A stretch of DNA of 64,000 nucleotides from Paratissierella segnis (GTDB lineage: Bacteria; Bacillota; Clostridia; Tissierellales; Tissierellaceae), in the NCBI RefSeq assembly GCF_014385195.1, contig NZ_JACRTG010000034.1, positions 62,001 through 126,000 on the forward strand, read 5' to 3'. The notes under the pieces were generated by a model. It was not told the origin of the DNA. It saw nothing but the letters and a program-made list of their open reading frames with translations, and did not search any database. The position numbers and the translations under genes were made by a program. Position 1 is the stretch's first letter, and each line of letters opens with the position of its first letter. This document shows, piece after piece, positions 41,367 through 50,179 of the stretch.

Positions 41367-42296
41367 CTAATAATTGAAAATATTTACATCAATATCATTC
41401 ATTATCCTCTTTATATCACCCATATCAAATGTTTCCCAATCTTCGAAGCTATTTGCCATTCCGCATGCTTGTCCCAATTTTAACATCATTTCCAAATCAT
41501 AGTTTCTCGATAGTGCCAATGCATATCCACCCAACATATATCCGTAGTTGATATTTACATTGGATAATGCCAATTTTTCTATATCAACCCTATAGATATG
41601 CTCTTTAGTTAAAACTATACTTCCATTTCTGCCTAAATCTATAGCAATTACACTAACTTCTTTATCTAGTATATATTGCGTTGCTTTAATAATTTCATAT
41701 TCATAATCCAGCTTGAGCTTGGTTAAGTATTCTAAATCAGTTTGATTTATCAAGACAAGATAAGGAGATGCATCAAGTGCAATTTTCAGCTCATCTCCAT
41801 GTGTTCTAAGTAACGATTTTTTCCCATATCTATTTGCAAGAGATATAAAATTATAGAAAATTTCTTTTGAAACATACTTTGGCAAATCACCTATGCAGCA
41901 TAAGATATCAGCTCTGGAAATGTTCCTATTGAATAGTTCATAAAATCCGACAATATCTTCTCTTGTTATTCGAGGCATTTCCCCTTTTATGTTGATTTCT
42001 CTATTCCTTAAGGAGATAATAATAGAGTCAGCAGTTTCATCCTTTACAAAGAGATAATCATTTGAAATGCCGACGTCGTTTAAAGTCTTTCTAATATATT
42101 CACCATTAATACCACCTAAAAATCCACTTAGAAAAACTTCCTCATTCAGTCCGTGCAGAAGATAAGAAAGCTCAATAGCTTCTCCGCCCGGTCCAATGGT
42201 TACATCTTTAGCAATAAGATTGTCATCATCAAGTTCAGTTGAGCTTAAGATATATTTTCTTTTTAAGATTGGATTTAAATCTATCGTAAAAATCAT
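41367..42296 (-). CDS. PfkB-like sugar kinase homologue lacking the catalytic Asp
   Basis: 309 residues resembling 1-phosphofructokinase/tagatose-6-phosphate kinase (N-terminal M-I-F-T-I-D-L-N-P-I-L, P-G-G-E-A near residue 36, G-F-L-G-G near 58). Where active kinases have the G-A-G-D anion hole with the catalytic base, this protein has N-V-N-I-N-Y-G-Y-M-L-G-G-Y, with no Asp. It is therefore probably not a normal kinase. The reading frame is intact with normal codon use, which argues for a retained non-catalytic role over recent decay. No PTS or aldolase gene is nearby. Confidence 0.7.
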   Translation of the reverse strand: MIFTIDLNPILKRKYILSSTELDDDNLIAKDVTIGPGGEAIELSYLLHGLNEEVFLSGFLGGINGEYIRKTLNDVGISNDYLFVKDETADSIIISLRNREINIKGEMPRITREDIVGFYELFNRNISRADILCCIGDLPKYVSKEIFYNFISLANRYGKKSLLRTHGDELKIALDASPYLVLINQTDLEYLTKLKLDYEYEIIKATQYILDKEVSVIAIDLGRNGSIVLTKEHIYRVDIEKLALSNVNINYGYMLGGYALALSRNYDLEMMLKLGQACGMANSFEDWETFDMGDIKRIMNDIDVNIFNY

Positions 42297-42373
42297 ATCT
42301 TCGCCTCTCTTTCAGGATTGGGTTTGTTATCTATATTATACACTATTTGTATAATAATGGGGAATTTAAGTAT

Positions 42374-42402
42374 TTGCATTTTTTTTAACAAGATAATATA
42401 AT
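42374..42402 (+). promoter_or_regulatory. sigma-A promoter of the L-serine dehydratase operon
   Basis: TTGCAT (42374..42379), a 17-base spacer and a perfect TATAAT (42397..42402), about 24 bases before the GGAGG ribosome binding site of sdaAB. Confidence 0.8.
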
Positions 42403-42432
42403 ACTTATATCAAAGATTAGGAGGAAAATTTA

Positions 42433-43101
42433 ATGAAAGATTTTAGTACATTTGATATCCTTGGTCCTATAATGATCGGGCCTTCCAGTTCACATACGGC
42501 AGGAGCTGTAAAACTAGGTAAAATAGCTATGGAAATATCAAATGGTAACTTTTATAAAGTAGAATTTTATCTGCATGGGTCATTTGCGAAAACATACAAA
42601 GGGCATGGTACAGATAAAGCGTTAGTAGCCGGAATTCTTGGTTTTGAACCTTCAGATGACAGAATAAGAAATTCCCTCAATATTGCAAAGAATAAAAATA
42701 TTGATATAAAATTTATTGAAAAAGATTTAGGATATCAACATCCTAATACGGTTAAAATATTATTTAAATATAGAGATAAAAAAGATTTTTATGTAATAGG
42801 ATCTTCGATTGGCGGCGGTAATATTGTGATCACCGATATAAATGGAGATATTGTTGAATTTACAGGAGATTTACCTACTATGATTCTTAAATACAAGGAC
42901 AAAAAGGGAATTATAAGCAAAATTAGTTCAATCCTGTCTAACAATGAATTAAATATAGCAACTATGAAAGTTACTAGAGATAAAGATATTGCAACTATGA
43001 TTTGTGAAACGGATAGCAAACTATCTAAAAATATAATCGATGAAATATCGAATTTAAGTGAGATCACATATTCTCGTTTCATGAATCCCATAAGGAGATG
43101 A
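42433..43101 (+). CDS. sdaAB: L-serine dehydratase, beta subunit
   Basis: 222 residues. The substrate-binding domain begins F-D-I-L-G-P-I-M-I-G-P-S-S-S-H-T, the hallmark of the Fe-S serine dehydratase small chain, and a C-terminal ACT domain (about 150-220, K-D-K-K-G-I-I-S-K-I) could bind serine. With the alpha subunit it converts L-serine to pyruvate and ammonia. AGGAGG precedes the ATG, and the alpha gene follows after four bases. Confidence 0.95.
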   Translation: MKDFSTFDILGPIMIGPSSSHTAGAVKLGKIAMEISNGNFYKVEFYLHGSFAKTYKGHGTDKALVAGILGFEPSDDRIRNSLNIAKNKNIDIKFIEKDLGYQHPNTVKILFKYRDKKDFYVIGSSIGGGNIVITDINGDIVEFTGDLPTMILKYKDKKGIISKISSILSNNELNIATMKVTRDKDIATMICETDSKLSKNIIDEISNLSEITYSRFMNPIRR

Positions 43102-43105
43102 GATA

Positions 43106-43975
43106 GTGTTTAACAAAGGATCAGAATTATTAAATTTATGTAATGAGAAGAATAAGAAAATTTCTGAAATAGTCTTATTGAAGGAGCAGTCTTTTTCTGA
43201 TCTTACTATAGAAGAAATAAGAGAAAAAATGATGGATGCCTTAGATGTCATGAAAGAATCTGCAAATGCTGCCTTAAATCAGAAAATCGTATCTGTATCT
43301 GGTATGACCGGTGGTGATTCAAAAAAGGTTGAAGATTATAGAAAAAATAATAAGCCTTTGAGCGGAGTATTTATAAATTCTGCAATGGCAAAGGCACTGT
43401 CCACTTCAGAGGTAAATGCTTCAATGGGTAGAATCGTAGCCGCACCAACTGCCGGTGCCTCTGGTATACTGCCTAGCGCAATACTTTCAGCTAAGGAAAA
43501 ACTTGATTTAAGTGATGAAGAACTTGTTAACGGTTTATTTACAGCTTCCGGGATTGGAGAAATTGTAGCTAAAAATGCAACTATATCTGGAGCAGAAGGA
43601 GGATGTCAAGCAGAATGTGGAGTCGCCGCTGCGATGGCAGCCGGTGCCTTGGTGGAAATGTCAGGAGGAACCCCTGAACAGGCTTTAGACGCTGCAAGTT
43701 TTGCTCTTATCAATGTAATGGGATTGGTATGTGACCCTGTTGGCGGCTTGGTTGAATATCCATGTGCCTTACGCAATGCCTCAGGAGTGGTAAATGCTTT
43801 TACTTCTGCTGATTTGGCATTAGCCGGTGTGAAATCTTTGGTACCCTTCGATGAGGTTGTAGAGGCAATGTATAGAGTAGGAAAAGCACTTCCTGAAACA
43901 TTGAGAGAAACAGCTTTGGGCGGATTAGCAGCAACCCCCACAGCTAGAAGAGTCACTGGGAATAGTCCCCAGTGA
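43106..43975 (+). CDS. sdaAA: L-serine dehydratase, iron-sulfur alpha subunit
   Basis: 289 residues. Cys residues binding the [4Fe-4S] cluster that polarises serine are in G-G-C-Q-A-E-C-G, C-D-P-V-G-G and Y-P-C; P-T-A-G-A-S-G-I-L-P is also diagnostic. The oxygen-labile cluster fits an anaerobe that ferments amino acids. The start is GTG with AAGGAGATGAGATA upstream. The frame ends in a short tail shortly before the convergent MATE gene. Confidence 0.95.
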   Translation: MFNKGSELLNLCNEKNKKISEIVLLKEQSFSDLTIEEIREKMMDALDVMKESANAALNQKIVSVSGMTGGDSKKVEDYRKNNKPLSGVFINSAMAKALSTSEVNASMGRIVAAPTAGASGILPSAILSAKEKLDLSDEELVNGLFTASGIGEIVAKNATISGAEGGCQAECGVAAAMAAGALVEMSGGTPEQALDAASFALINVMGLVCDPVGGLVEYPCALRNASGVVNAFTSADLALAGVKSLVPFDEVVEAMYRVGKALPETLRETALGGLAATPTARRVTGNSPQ

Positions 43976-43987
43976 TCTTTAGTACCT

Positions 43988-45355
43988 TTATCTTAAGGTT
44001 ATATATTTCCATTTATCAGTTTTAAATCTCATTCTTATTAATGCCCATCTTACAAGTTGATCAATTAATAATGCCAGCCATGCTCCAAATAATGCCATCT
44101 CCAATACCTTAACAAAGTAATAAGCCAATACTACTCTAATTCCTATAATTCCAATAAATGTGATAACTAGTGTCCATATAGTGTCTCCCGCTCCTCTCAA
44201 GCCGCCGGATATTATTAACTGTACCGTTTGAAAAGGCTGAATAATCGCAATGAGTTTCAATATACTTGCTGCTTCAGTAACAACCTCCGGATTATTTGAA
44301 TATAAACCGGCAACAAAAGGACCAAATAAGTAAAGTGAAACCCCTATAACGATTGAAATAACGATTCCTATTTTATTGCAATCTTCGATATAATGATTGG
44401 CCAAATCAGGTTCCTTTGCACCAATGCTCCTACCGGTAAGAGTTGATGCTGCTATTCCAAATGCTTGACCTGGGGTAAAAGAAAGATTTAATATGTTGAT
44501 ACAAATCTGATGGGTGGCATAGGCTACAGTGCCAAGAGTTGCTATCAGTTTTGTAAAAATTAAAATTCCCACTCTGAATGCCACCTGTTCCATTGCTGCA
44601 GGAGCACCGATTTTTGTCAAATTATAGATAATATCTTTATCTAATTTAAATTCGTGTTTTAAGTTTATATGTATAGTGCTTTCCGGTCTCCTTATATATC
44701 TAATTAAAAGTACTGTAGCAACAACTTGGGATAAGGTTGTGGATATGCCTGCTCCGGTTGCCCCCAATGCGGGAAAGCCAAGTAATCCATAAATCAATAT
44801 TGCATTACCAAACACGTTTGCCAAATTGGCTGTAAGATTGATTCGCATTGGCGTTTTAGTATCACCTACACCCCTTAAAGATGCTACGATAGAAAAATTA
44901 AAAGCTTGAAATATAAATCCTAAGACTACTACTCTAAAATAACCTGTCCCTACAGCCAATGTATCTTGGTGCGCACCTAGGAAAGTCATCACATTCTCAG
45001 TAAAGCCCAATCCTATAATTAAAATAGGTACAACTAAAAAAAATTGAGTCAATATCATAATGTGTTTTACCACAGACTCGATTTTATCCTCTTTCTTCGC
45101 ACCTATATATCTTGCCACCATTGCAGTCGCTCCTGCATTTAAAGCTTGCACGAGGGAGAGTCCTATAAACATAAGTTGATTTGTGATACCTACAGCTGCT
45201 ATAGAAGCAGTTGAAATATCCACATCACCATATCTCCCCAGCATAATCATATCAACCATTCCAAATAAAGTCCCTAAAAACAATTCAACAAATACAGGCC
45301 CTGCCAGTTTGATTATGTTGGACCGCAGATCCTTTTCACTTAAACTCGATTCCAT
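43988..45355 (-). CDS. MATE family efflux transporter
   Basis: A 455-residue second MATE protein, not a recent duplicate of the one at 32111. Signatures include V-A-R-Y-I-G-A-K, L-R-G-V-G-D-T-K-T-P, S-T-L-T-G-R-S-I-G-A-K-E and L-R-G-A-G-D-T. About 12 membrane helices. Members export drugs or metabolites; the substrate is unknown. It is convergent with the serine dehydratase operon with only 12 bases between stop codons. Confidence 0.92.
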   Translation of the reverse strand: MESSLSEKDLRSNIIKLAGPVFVELFLGTLFGMVDMIMLGRYGDVDISTASIAAVGITNQLMFIGLSLVQALNAGATAMVARYIGAKKEDKIESVVKHIMILTQFFLVVPILIIGLGFTENVMTFLGAHQDTLAVGTGYFRVVVLGFIFQAFNFSIVASLRGVGDTKTPMRINLTANLANVFGNAILIYGLLGFPALGATGAGISTTLSQVVATVLLIRYIRRPESTIHINLKHEFKLDKDIIYNLTKIGAPAAMEQVAFRVGILIFTKLIATLGTVAYATHQICINILNLSFTPGQAFGIAASTLTGRSIGAKEPDLANHYIEDCNKIGIVISIVIGVSLYLFGPFVAGLYSNNPEVVTEAASILKLIAIIQPFQTVQLIISGGLRGAGDTIWTLVITFIGIIGIRVVLAYYFVKVLEMALFGAWLALLIDQLVRWALIRMRFKTDKWKYITLR

Positions 45356-45514
45356 TTATACACCTCTATATAAAATAATTTAGATACTCTAAATATTATA
45401 ACATCTTTCGTTGCAATTGACAATCAGCAATTTGCAATCGATTCCTGAGTTTATAGAAAGACCTTCGCTTTTAGATTTATCTTTATCCCTTCATTTCTGT
45501 GGACACCATCGATG

Positions 45515-47200
45515 TTATTCTATTGACTCCATTCTTTCTTTAACTATTTTTTCTATTAAATCTACTTTGTGCTTTGATTCATCTTTAGTTTTAGCTTTTG
45601 AATAGACATATAATTTTATTTTGGGCTCAGTTCCCGATGGTCTAACTGCATACCAAGACCCATCATCCAAATAGTATTTTAAAACATCCGAAACTCCTGC
45701 ATCGGTTTCATCATTTAAATAGTCTATAGTTTTAACCAGCTTCATATCCCCTATTTTTAAAATAGGATTGTTTCTTATATCTATCATCATCCTGCTTATT
45801 CTTTTTTGCCCTTCTATCCCTTCCAGCACCAATTGAAATAATCTTTCACTATAATATCCATACTCCTCATAGATATCCTCCAGAACTTCTAAGAGGCTTT
45901 TACCTCTCTTCTTATAATATCCTGCCATCTCAGCAACAAGCATGGAAGAAACAACTGCATCTTTATCTCTAACGATATTTCCGTAAACATAGCCAATGCT
46001 TTCTTCATATCCGAAAATAAATTCATATTCCTTTGTTATATCCCATTTATTTGGCAACGAACAAATATTCTTAAATCCGGTTAGGGTTTCAAACATTTCC
46101 ACTCCATATTTTTCAGCTATTACTTTGCTTAAGTCTCCGGTAACTATGCTCTTTACAACTGCACCGTTTTCAGGCAAATCTCCTTTTATTTTTCTTGTAG
46201 ACAGTATATAGTTGATAAGTAACACCCCTACTTGATTTCCGTTCAAATAAGTATAGCTTCCATCCGGATTTGCCGCAGCCATAGCAAGTCTATCGCAATC
46301 AGGATCCGTTGCCAATAATACTTCTGCCCCCATTTTCTTGCCTAATTTCTCCGAATATGCAAAAGCTCTTATATCTTCAGGATTTGGATATCCAACAGTA
46401 GAAAATTCAGAATCCGGATTTTCCTGTTCCGGTACCACTGCGATATTTGAAAACCCTCTATCTCGAAGTACTCTCCTTACAGGTATATTGCCCGTGCCAT
46501 TTAAAGGAGTATATACTATTTTTATGTCCTTATCGATATCATCATTTATAGCCATATCAACAATTTTTTGATTATATTCATCATCCAATTCCTTACCTAC
46601 ATATTGGATTAAGCCTTTATTTATTGCTTCATCTAACTCCATAAGGCTGATATTCCTGAAATTTTCTATTCCATTTATCTCATCAACTATTTCTTCTGCT
46701 ATATCATCAAGAATTTGAGAACCATTTTCCCAATATACCTTATATCCATTATAATCCTTAGGATTGTGACTAGCTGTAACAACAACGCCAGCAATAGTAT
46801 TTAACCTTCTTACCGTATAAGATAATAAAGGGGTAGTCCTTATTCCGTCATATAGATATGTCTTGATTCCATTTCCTGCCAACACCCTAGCTGTAATCTC
46901 TGCAAATACATCAGAGTATTTTCTGACATCATAAGCAATAGCAACTCCTCTGTCAATGGCTTCTTGACCTTTATTTATAATTGTTTGGGCAAGCCCTTGA
47001 GTTACCAATGCAACAGTATATTGATTCATTCGATTTGTCCCTGCCCCAATTTTCCCTCTTAGCCCGGCAGTACCAAATGATAAGTCTTTGTAAAATCTAT
47101 CTTCAAGCTCCTTTTCATCTGTTATATTTCTTAATTCTTCTTTTGTTTTCTCATCAAAATAATCATCTTCCAGCCAACTTTTGTATTTTTCTATGTACAT
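45515..47200 (-). CDS. phosphoglucomutase/phosphomannomutase
   Basis: A 561-residue alpha-D-phosphohexomutase of the long Firmicute PgcA type. The phosphoserine loop is T-A-S-H-N-P-K-D-Y-N-G near residue 141, the metal loop A-T-D-P-D-C-D-R-L near 291, the sugar loop G-Y-E-E-S-I-G-Y near 387 and the phosphate-binding loop R-P-S-G-T-E-P-K near 524. It interconverts glucose-1-phosphate and glucose-6-phosphate for glycolipid, wall or glycogen metabolism. GGAGG precedes the ATG. Confidence 0.95.
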   Translation of the reverse strand: MYIEKYKSWLEDDYFDEKTKEELRNITDEKELEDRFYKDLSFGTAGLRGKIGAGTNRMNQYTVALVTQGLAQTIINKGQEAIDRGVAIAYDVRKYSDVFAEITARVLAGNGIKTYLYDGIRTTPLLSYTVRRLNTIAGVVVTASHNPKDYNGYKVYWENGSQILDDIAEEIVDEINGIENFRNISLMELDEAINKGLIQYVGKELDDEYNQKIVDMAINDDIDKDIKIVYTPLNGTGNIPVRRVLRDRGFSNIAVVPEQENPDSEFSTVGYPNPEDIRAFAYSEKLGKKMGAEVLLATDPDCDRLAMAAANPDGSYTYLNGNQVGVLLINYILSTRKIKGDLPENGAVVKSIVTGDLSKVIAEKYGVEMFETLTGFKNICSLPNKWDITKEYEFIFGYEESIGYVYGNIVRDKDAVVSSMLVAEMAGYYKKRGKSLLEVLEDIYEEYGYYSERLFQLVLEGIEGQKRISRMMIDIRNNPILKIGDMKLVKTIDYLNDETDAGVSDVLKYYLDDGSWYAVRPSGTEPKIKLYVYSKAKTKDESKHKVDLIEKIVKERMESIE

Positions 47201-47349
47201 ATCTTTACCTCCTATATTTATATTACTTATATATTGTTGAATAATTTATACCCAAAATACAATTTAGAATGCATATACATTGCTGAAATAATTTTAAAGA
47301 GCAACAAATAATAAAGTATCTCAAAAATCGGTTATCAATGCCGAATTCA

Positions 47350-47850
47350 CTATATATGTTTTTTCCATAATTCATAGTATCTTAAGGCATTTTTTCGAAT
47401 GTTTGCAATTTCCTCATCAGTTACCTGTCTAACTACCTTTCCGGGAGATCCAAGAACAAGTGAATTAGAAGGTATTATCTTGCCTTCTGTAACTAAACTG
47501 CCTGCTCCAATGATACAATTATCTCCTATAATTGCATTATTCAATATTATTGCACCCATTCCTATCAAACAGTTGTTACCAACAGTACACCCGTGAACTA
47601 TTGCATTATGCCCAACTACTGTATACTCACCTACTCTTGTAGGAATGTCATTTTCTGTATGTACTGAGGCATTATCCTAAATATTTGAATACCTACCGAT
47701 ATAAATATTTTCTATATCTCCTCGAAGAACTGTGCTATACCAAATACTGACACCCTCTTCAAGCGTTACATCACCAATTACAGAAGCAGTATCGGCAACA
47801 AATGTATCCTCATGAATATTTGGTTTTATATCTTTTAAATTTCTAATCAT
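47350..47850 (-). pseudogene. gamma-carbonic-anhydrase-like protein interrupted by one amber codon
   Basis: Starting from the ATG at 47850 (AAAGGAG upstream), the frame encodes a left-handed beta-helix protein of 166 residues. One TAG (47679..47677, codon 58) sits where the family has Gln: S-N-I-stop-D-N-A-S-V-H-T-E against the usual N-I-Q-D-N. Frame and family motifs (W-Y-S-T-V-L-R-G-D, V-G-H-N-A-I-V-H-G-C, G-M-G-A-I-I-L) continue on both sides, including the His zinc ligands. A CAG-to-TAG change explains it. It is a recent pseudogene, a sequencing error, or a suppressed stop. Confidence 0.85.
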
Positions 47851-47913
47851 TGTAGATCTACTCCTTTAAATTAAATATTGTTATATTAATGAATTATAAC
47901 ATATAATGCTCTA

Positions 47914-47943
47914 TTAAAAAAATAAATCCCTAAAATTCAGGGA
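47914..47943 (-). terminator. terminator of the 133-residue gene
   Basis: TCCCT pairs with AGGGA over a seven-base loop and is followed on the minus strand by TTTATTTTTTT. The stem is short but the T-run is good. Confidence 0.65.
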
Positions 47944-47964
47944 CTTATACTTAATTATATCATT

Positions 47965-48366
47965 TTACTCCCATCCTATATTCTCCAGCAGCTCTCTACT
48001 TATATAAGAATTGAGGACTTTCATCTTATTGTCATATAAATATCTCATGATTATATTGAAGTCTTCATTGTCTTTTGAACAGGCATTAGCACCTTCGAAA
48101 GCTGCTATCAAACCTTGAAAATACTCTAAAAGAAAAGCAAAAAATATAATACAATCTTCTTCACTAACTGTAGCTCTGGTAAATTTGTAAAACTCATCTT
48201 CCAAATACTGTTTCCTTGAAATAATTTTTTCTAAAATTTTTATCATATCGTCATTAATATTTTTAGTATCATATTTTGCCAGACCTTCCTCATTATCTAT
48301 ACCAAGCTTATCCATAGCAAGTCTCAAATTTCTCTTTAAATATCTGTCATTAAAATCAACTATCAT
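47965..48366 (-). CDS. unrecognised 133-residue helical protein
   Basis: I do not recognise this protein. It is predicted mostly helical and charged, with one longer hydrophobic stretch (C-I-I-F-F-A-F-L-L-E-Y-F near residue 72) and two Cys residues, and no signal peptide. GGGGG precedes the ATG, and a terminator follows, so it is a single-gene unit. Neighbours are the broken carbonic-anhydrase-like gene and an acetyltransferase, which give no functional hint. It could be a phage or regulatory accessory protein, but nothing proves that. Confidence 0.55.
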   Translation of the reverse strand: MIVDFNDRYLKRNLRLAMDKLGIDNEEGLAKYDTKNINDDMIKILEKIISRKQYLEDEFYKFTRATVSEEDCIIFFAFLLEYFQGLIAAFEGANACSKDNEDFNIIMRYLYDNKMKVLNSYISRELLENIGWE

Positions 48367-48472
48367 ATTAATACCCCCTCGTATAATATAAAATGCTAGG
48401 ATAATATATTATTTAGTTATAGTATATGAGTTTAACGTGATAAATAATTCAGACAGACATGCTAAAATTATG

Positions 48473-48913
48473 TTAAATATCTTTTATAAAGCAAATCATT
48501 TTATTTGTTTCTTCAAACCCCATATCTATAAGAAATTCAAAGCTAACATTATTTCTAATAGTACAATCGGTGCCTATTTCAGAGCAGCCTTTCTTTTTAA
48601 CCCAATCAACACCTGCATTATATAATTCGCTTCCCACCCCTTTTCGCCTGTATTCAGGTTTTACAAACAAGCCTTCTATATACCCTACAGGGCTTGAAGC
48701 CGAGCCCTCCACGTAATCCTTTCTAATGGACATGTGGATGAACCCTATGTACTCATCATCGACTTTGGCTAAAAACACCTTATCCGATAGATGTCCAAGG
48801 ATATATTCAAAATCTCTTTTCAAATCATCTAAATCATTTTCCGGCCAAAGATCCAATGCCATTTGAGACAACTCATCAATGTTTTCATCTGATGCTCGCA
48901 CTATATTGATCAT
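48473..48913 (-). CDS. GNAT acetyltransferase, aminoglycoside 6'-N-acetyltransferase-like
   Basis: 146 residues of the GNAT fold. The block R-K-D-Y-V-E-G-S-A-S-S-P-V-G-Y-I-E-G-L-F-V closely follows the AAC(6')-I pattern (R-x-x-Y-V-x-G-x-x-S-S-P-V-x-x-x-E-G). The acetyl-CoA loop P-E-Y-R-R-K-G-V-G follows, then G-C-S-E-I-G-T-D and the G-F-E terminal motif. L-W-P-E-N-D near residue 22 also matches. It could therefore inactivate aminoglycosides, though chromosomal homologues may have other amine substrates. A GGAG ribosome binding site precedes the ATG. Confidence 0.75.
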   Translation of the reverse strand: MINIVRASDENIDELSQMALDLWPENDLDDLKRDFEYILGHLSDKVFLAKVDDEYIGFIHMSIRKDYVEGSASSPVGYIEGLFVKPEYRRKGVGSELYNAGVDWVKKKGCSEIGTDCTIRNNVSFEFLIDMGFEETNKMICFIKDI

Positions 48914-49473
48914 AAAATTCTCCTTTAAATTATCGTTAATATTAATATTAATTTTAATTTTGCCTTAACTCTCAAAAATATAATTTCCTAATATGCTATA
49001 TTTTATGATAAAATTAATTCAATTCACAATTTCTTTCAATTCACAATTCACAATTCACAATTCACAATTAAAGGATAAAAGATTGTTGGGTCATTCTCTA
49101 GAGCCTTAGAGACAATTCACAATTCACAATTCACAATTCACAGTTCACAATTAAAAGATAAAAGATTGTTGGGTCATTCTCTAGAGTCTTAGAGACAGTT
49201 CACAATTCACAATTCACAATTCACAATTAAAGGATAAAAGATTGTTGGGTCATTCTCTAGAGTCTTAGAGACAGTTCACAATTCACAGTTCACAGTTCAC
49301 AATTAAAAAATAAAAAGTTAAGAGCTAAGAGTGAAGAGTTGTTAGGGGCGAGCTACAAGGTCTTAAAAGAGTAGATTCTTCGACAGTTAAGTTAATACCG
49401 CCAAACTAAAACCAGTGAAAAGTAAGGTCTAAGAGTTGAGAATTGGTGAGATCGAACTAAGGAGGTGAGATTA
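48914..49473. repeat. tandem repeat tract with AATTCAC heptamers
   Basis: A 560-base gene-free interval. From 49017 to 49303, runs of the heptamer AATTCAC (variant AGTTCAC) alternate three times with a conserved block that starts GATTGTTGGGTCATTCTC at 49081, 49164 and 49240. The spacings are 83 and 76, differing by exactly one heptamer. Each block contains the inverted pair TCTCTA / TAGAGA. A tail at 49328..49382 resembles 20481..20535. The rest (49384..49473) holds only the AAGGAGG ribosome binding site of the next gene. No coding potential was seen. Confidence 0.85.
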
Positions 49474-50034
49474 ATGCCTAGATTAATAGGTGAAAGAATC
49501 ATTCTTAGGGAGTATAAAAAGGAAGATTTGTATTCTATAAGAAAATGGGTCAATGATGATGAAATTACTAGATTCTTAAGTGATAATTTTATATATCCTC
49601 ATACTTTAAATGATACGGAAAAGTTCTTAAATTCAATGTTAGAGTCCACTACAGATGCTAGAGGCTTTGTAATAGCAAAGAAGGATACTGAAGAATATAT
49701 TGGACAAATTGATCTTATTAAAATAGATTGGCTTAATGGAATCGGTATCCTTGGCATTGTAATAGGTAATAAAGAGTATTTAAGTAAGGGATACGGAACA
49801 GAAGCTATTAAATTAATGGAACATTTTGCTTTTAATAATCTCAATCTTCACAAATTGGAACTAGAAGTTAGAGAATTTAACGGTAGAGCTATTCACTGCT
49901 ACAAAAAATGCGGATTCAAAGAAGAAGGAAGAATAAGAGAAAATTTCTACGCTGATGGGAAATATACTGATACACTGTTTATGGGGATATTGAAAAGGGA
50001 ATTTGAAGAAAATTTTATTGAAATGCACCCATAG
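49474..50034 (+). CDS. GNAT family acetyltransferase, RimJ/RimL-like
   Basis: About 186 residues starting M-P-R-L-I-G-E-R-I-I-L-R-E-Y. The ATG at 49474 has AAGGAGG well spaced; an upstream GTG overlaps that site. GNAT landmarks are W-V-N-D-D-E-I-T-R near residue 25, the acetyl-CoA loop G-x-G-T-E-A near 110 (K-G-Y-G-T-E-A), H-K-L-E-L-E-V and Y-K-K-C-G-F-K-E-E-G-R. This pattern belongs to the RimJ/RimL and SpeG-like group acetylating N-termini or polyamines; substrate unknown. It sits between the repeat tract and the restriction-modification genes. Confidence 0.85.
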   Translation: MPRLIGERIILREYKKEDLYSIRKWVNDDEITRFLSDNFIYPHTLNDTEKFLNSMLESTTDARGFVIAKKDTEEYIGQIDLIKIDWLNGIGILGIVIGNKEYLSKGYGTEAIKLMEHFAFNNLNLHKLELEVREFNGRAIHCYKKCGFKEEGRIRENFYADGKYTDTLFMGILKREFEENFIEMHP

Positions 50035-50179
50035 TACTTGATTATGAACGCCTGTTCTGATATCCTGTATATAAGAGTACCAACTTAAATAATTTTTTAT
50101 ATATACATCTAAGGTTTAAGAAATCGATGCTTTATTACATATATTATATGATCAAGAAATATAATGAAAAGAGGATAAT

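Noticed and set aside
43606..43956. Antisense frame of 116 codons opposite sdaAA
   Set aside because: It mirrors the highly biased Ala/Gly-rich true frame; no ribosome binding site or family resemblance was seen.
45405..45514. Another degenerate copy of the heptamer element before the MATE gene
   Set aside because: CAATTGACAATCAGCAATTTGCAATC has no two exact heptamers in phase; similarity is within what AT-rich sequence gives by chance.
47677..47679. Pyrrolysine codon in the carbonic-anhydrase-like gene
   Set aside because: The conserved residue is Gln, not a methylamine-methyltransferase Lys/Pyl site, and no pyl gene is visible in the window; a point mutation is simpler.
49017..49303. Regularly spaced repeats that could be taken for a CRISPR array
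   Set aside because: The intervening blocks are themselves near-identical, the short unit is seven bases, and no cas gene is nearby, so there are no unique spacers.
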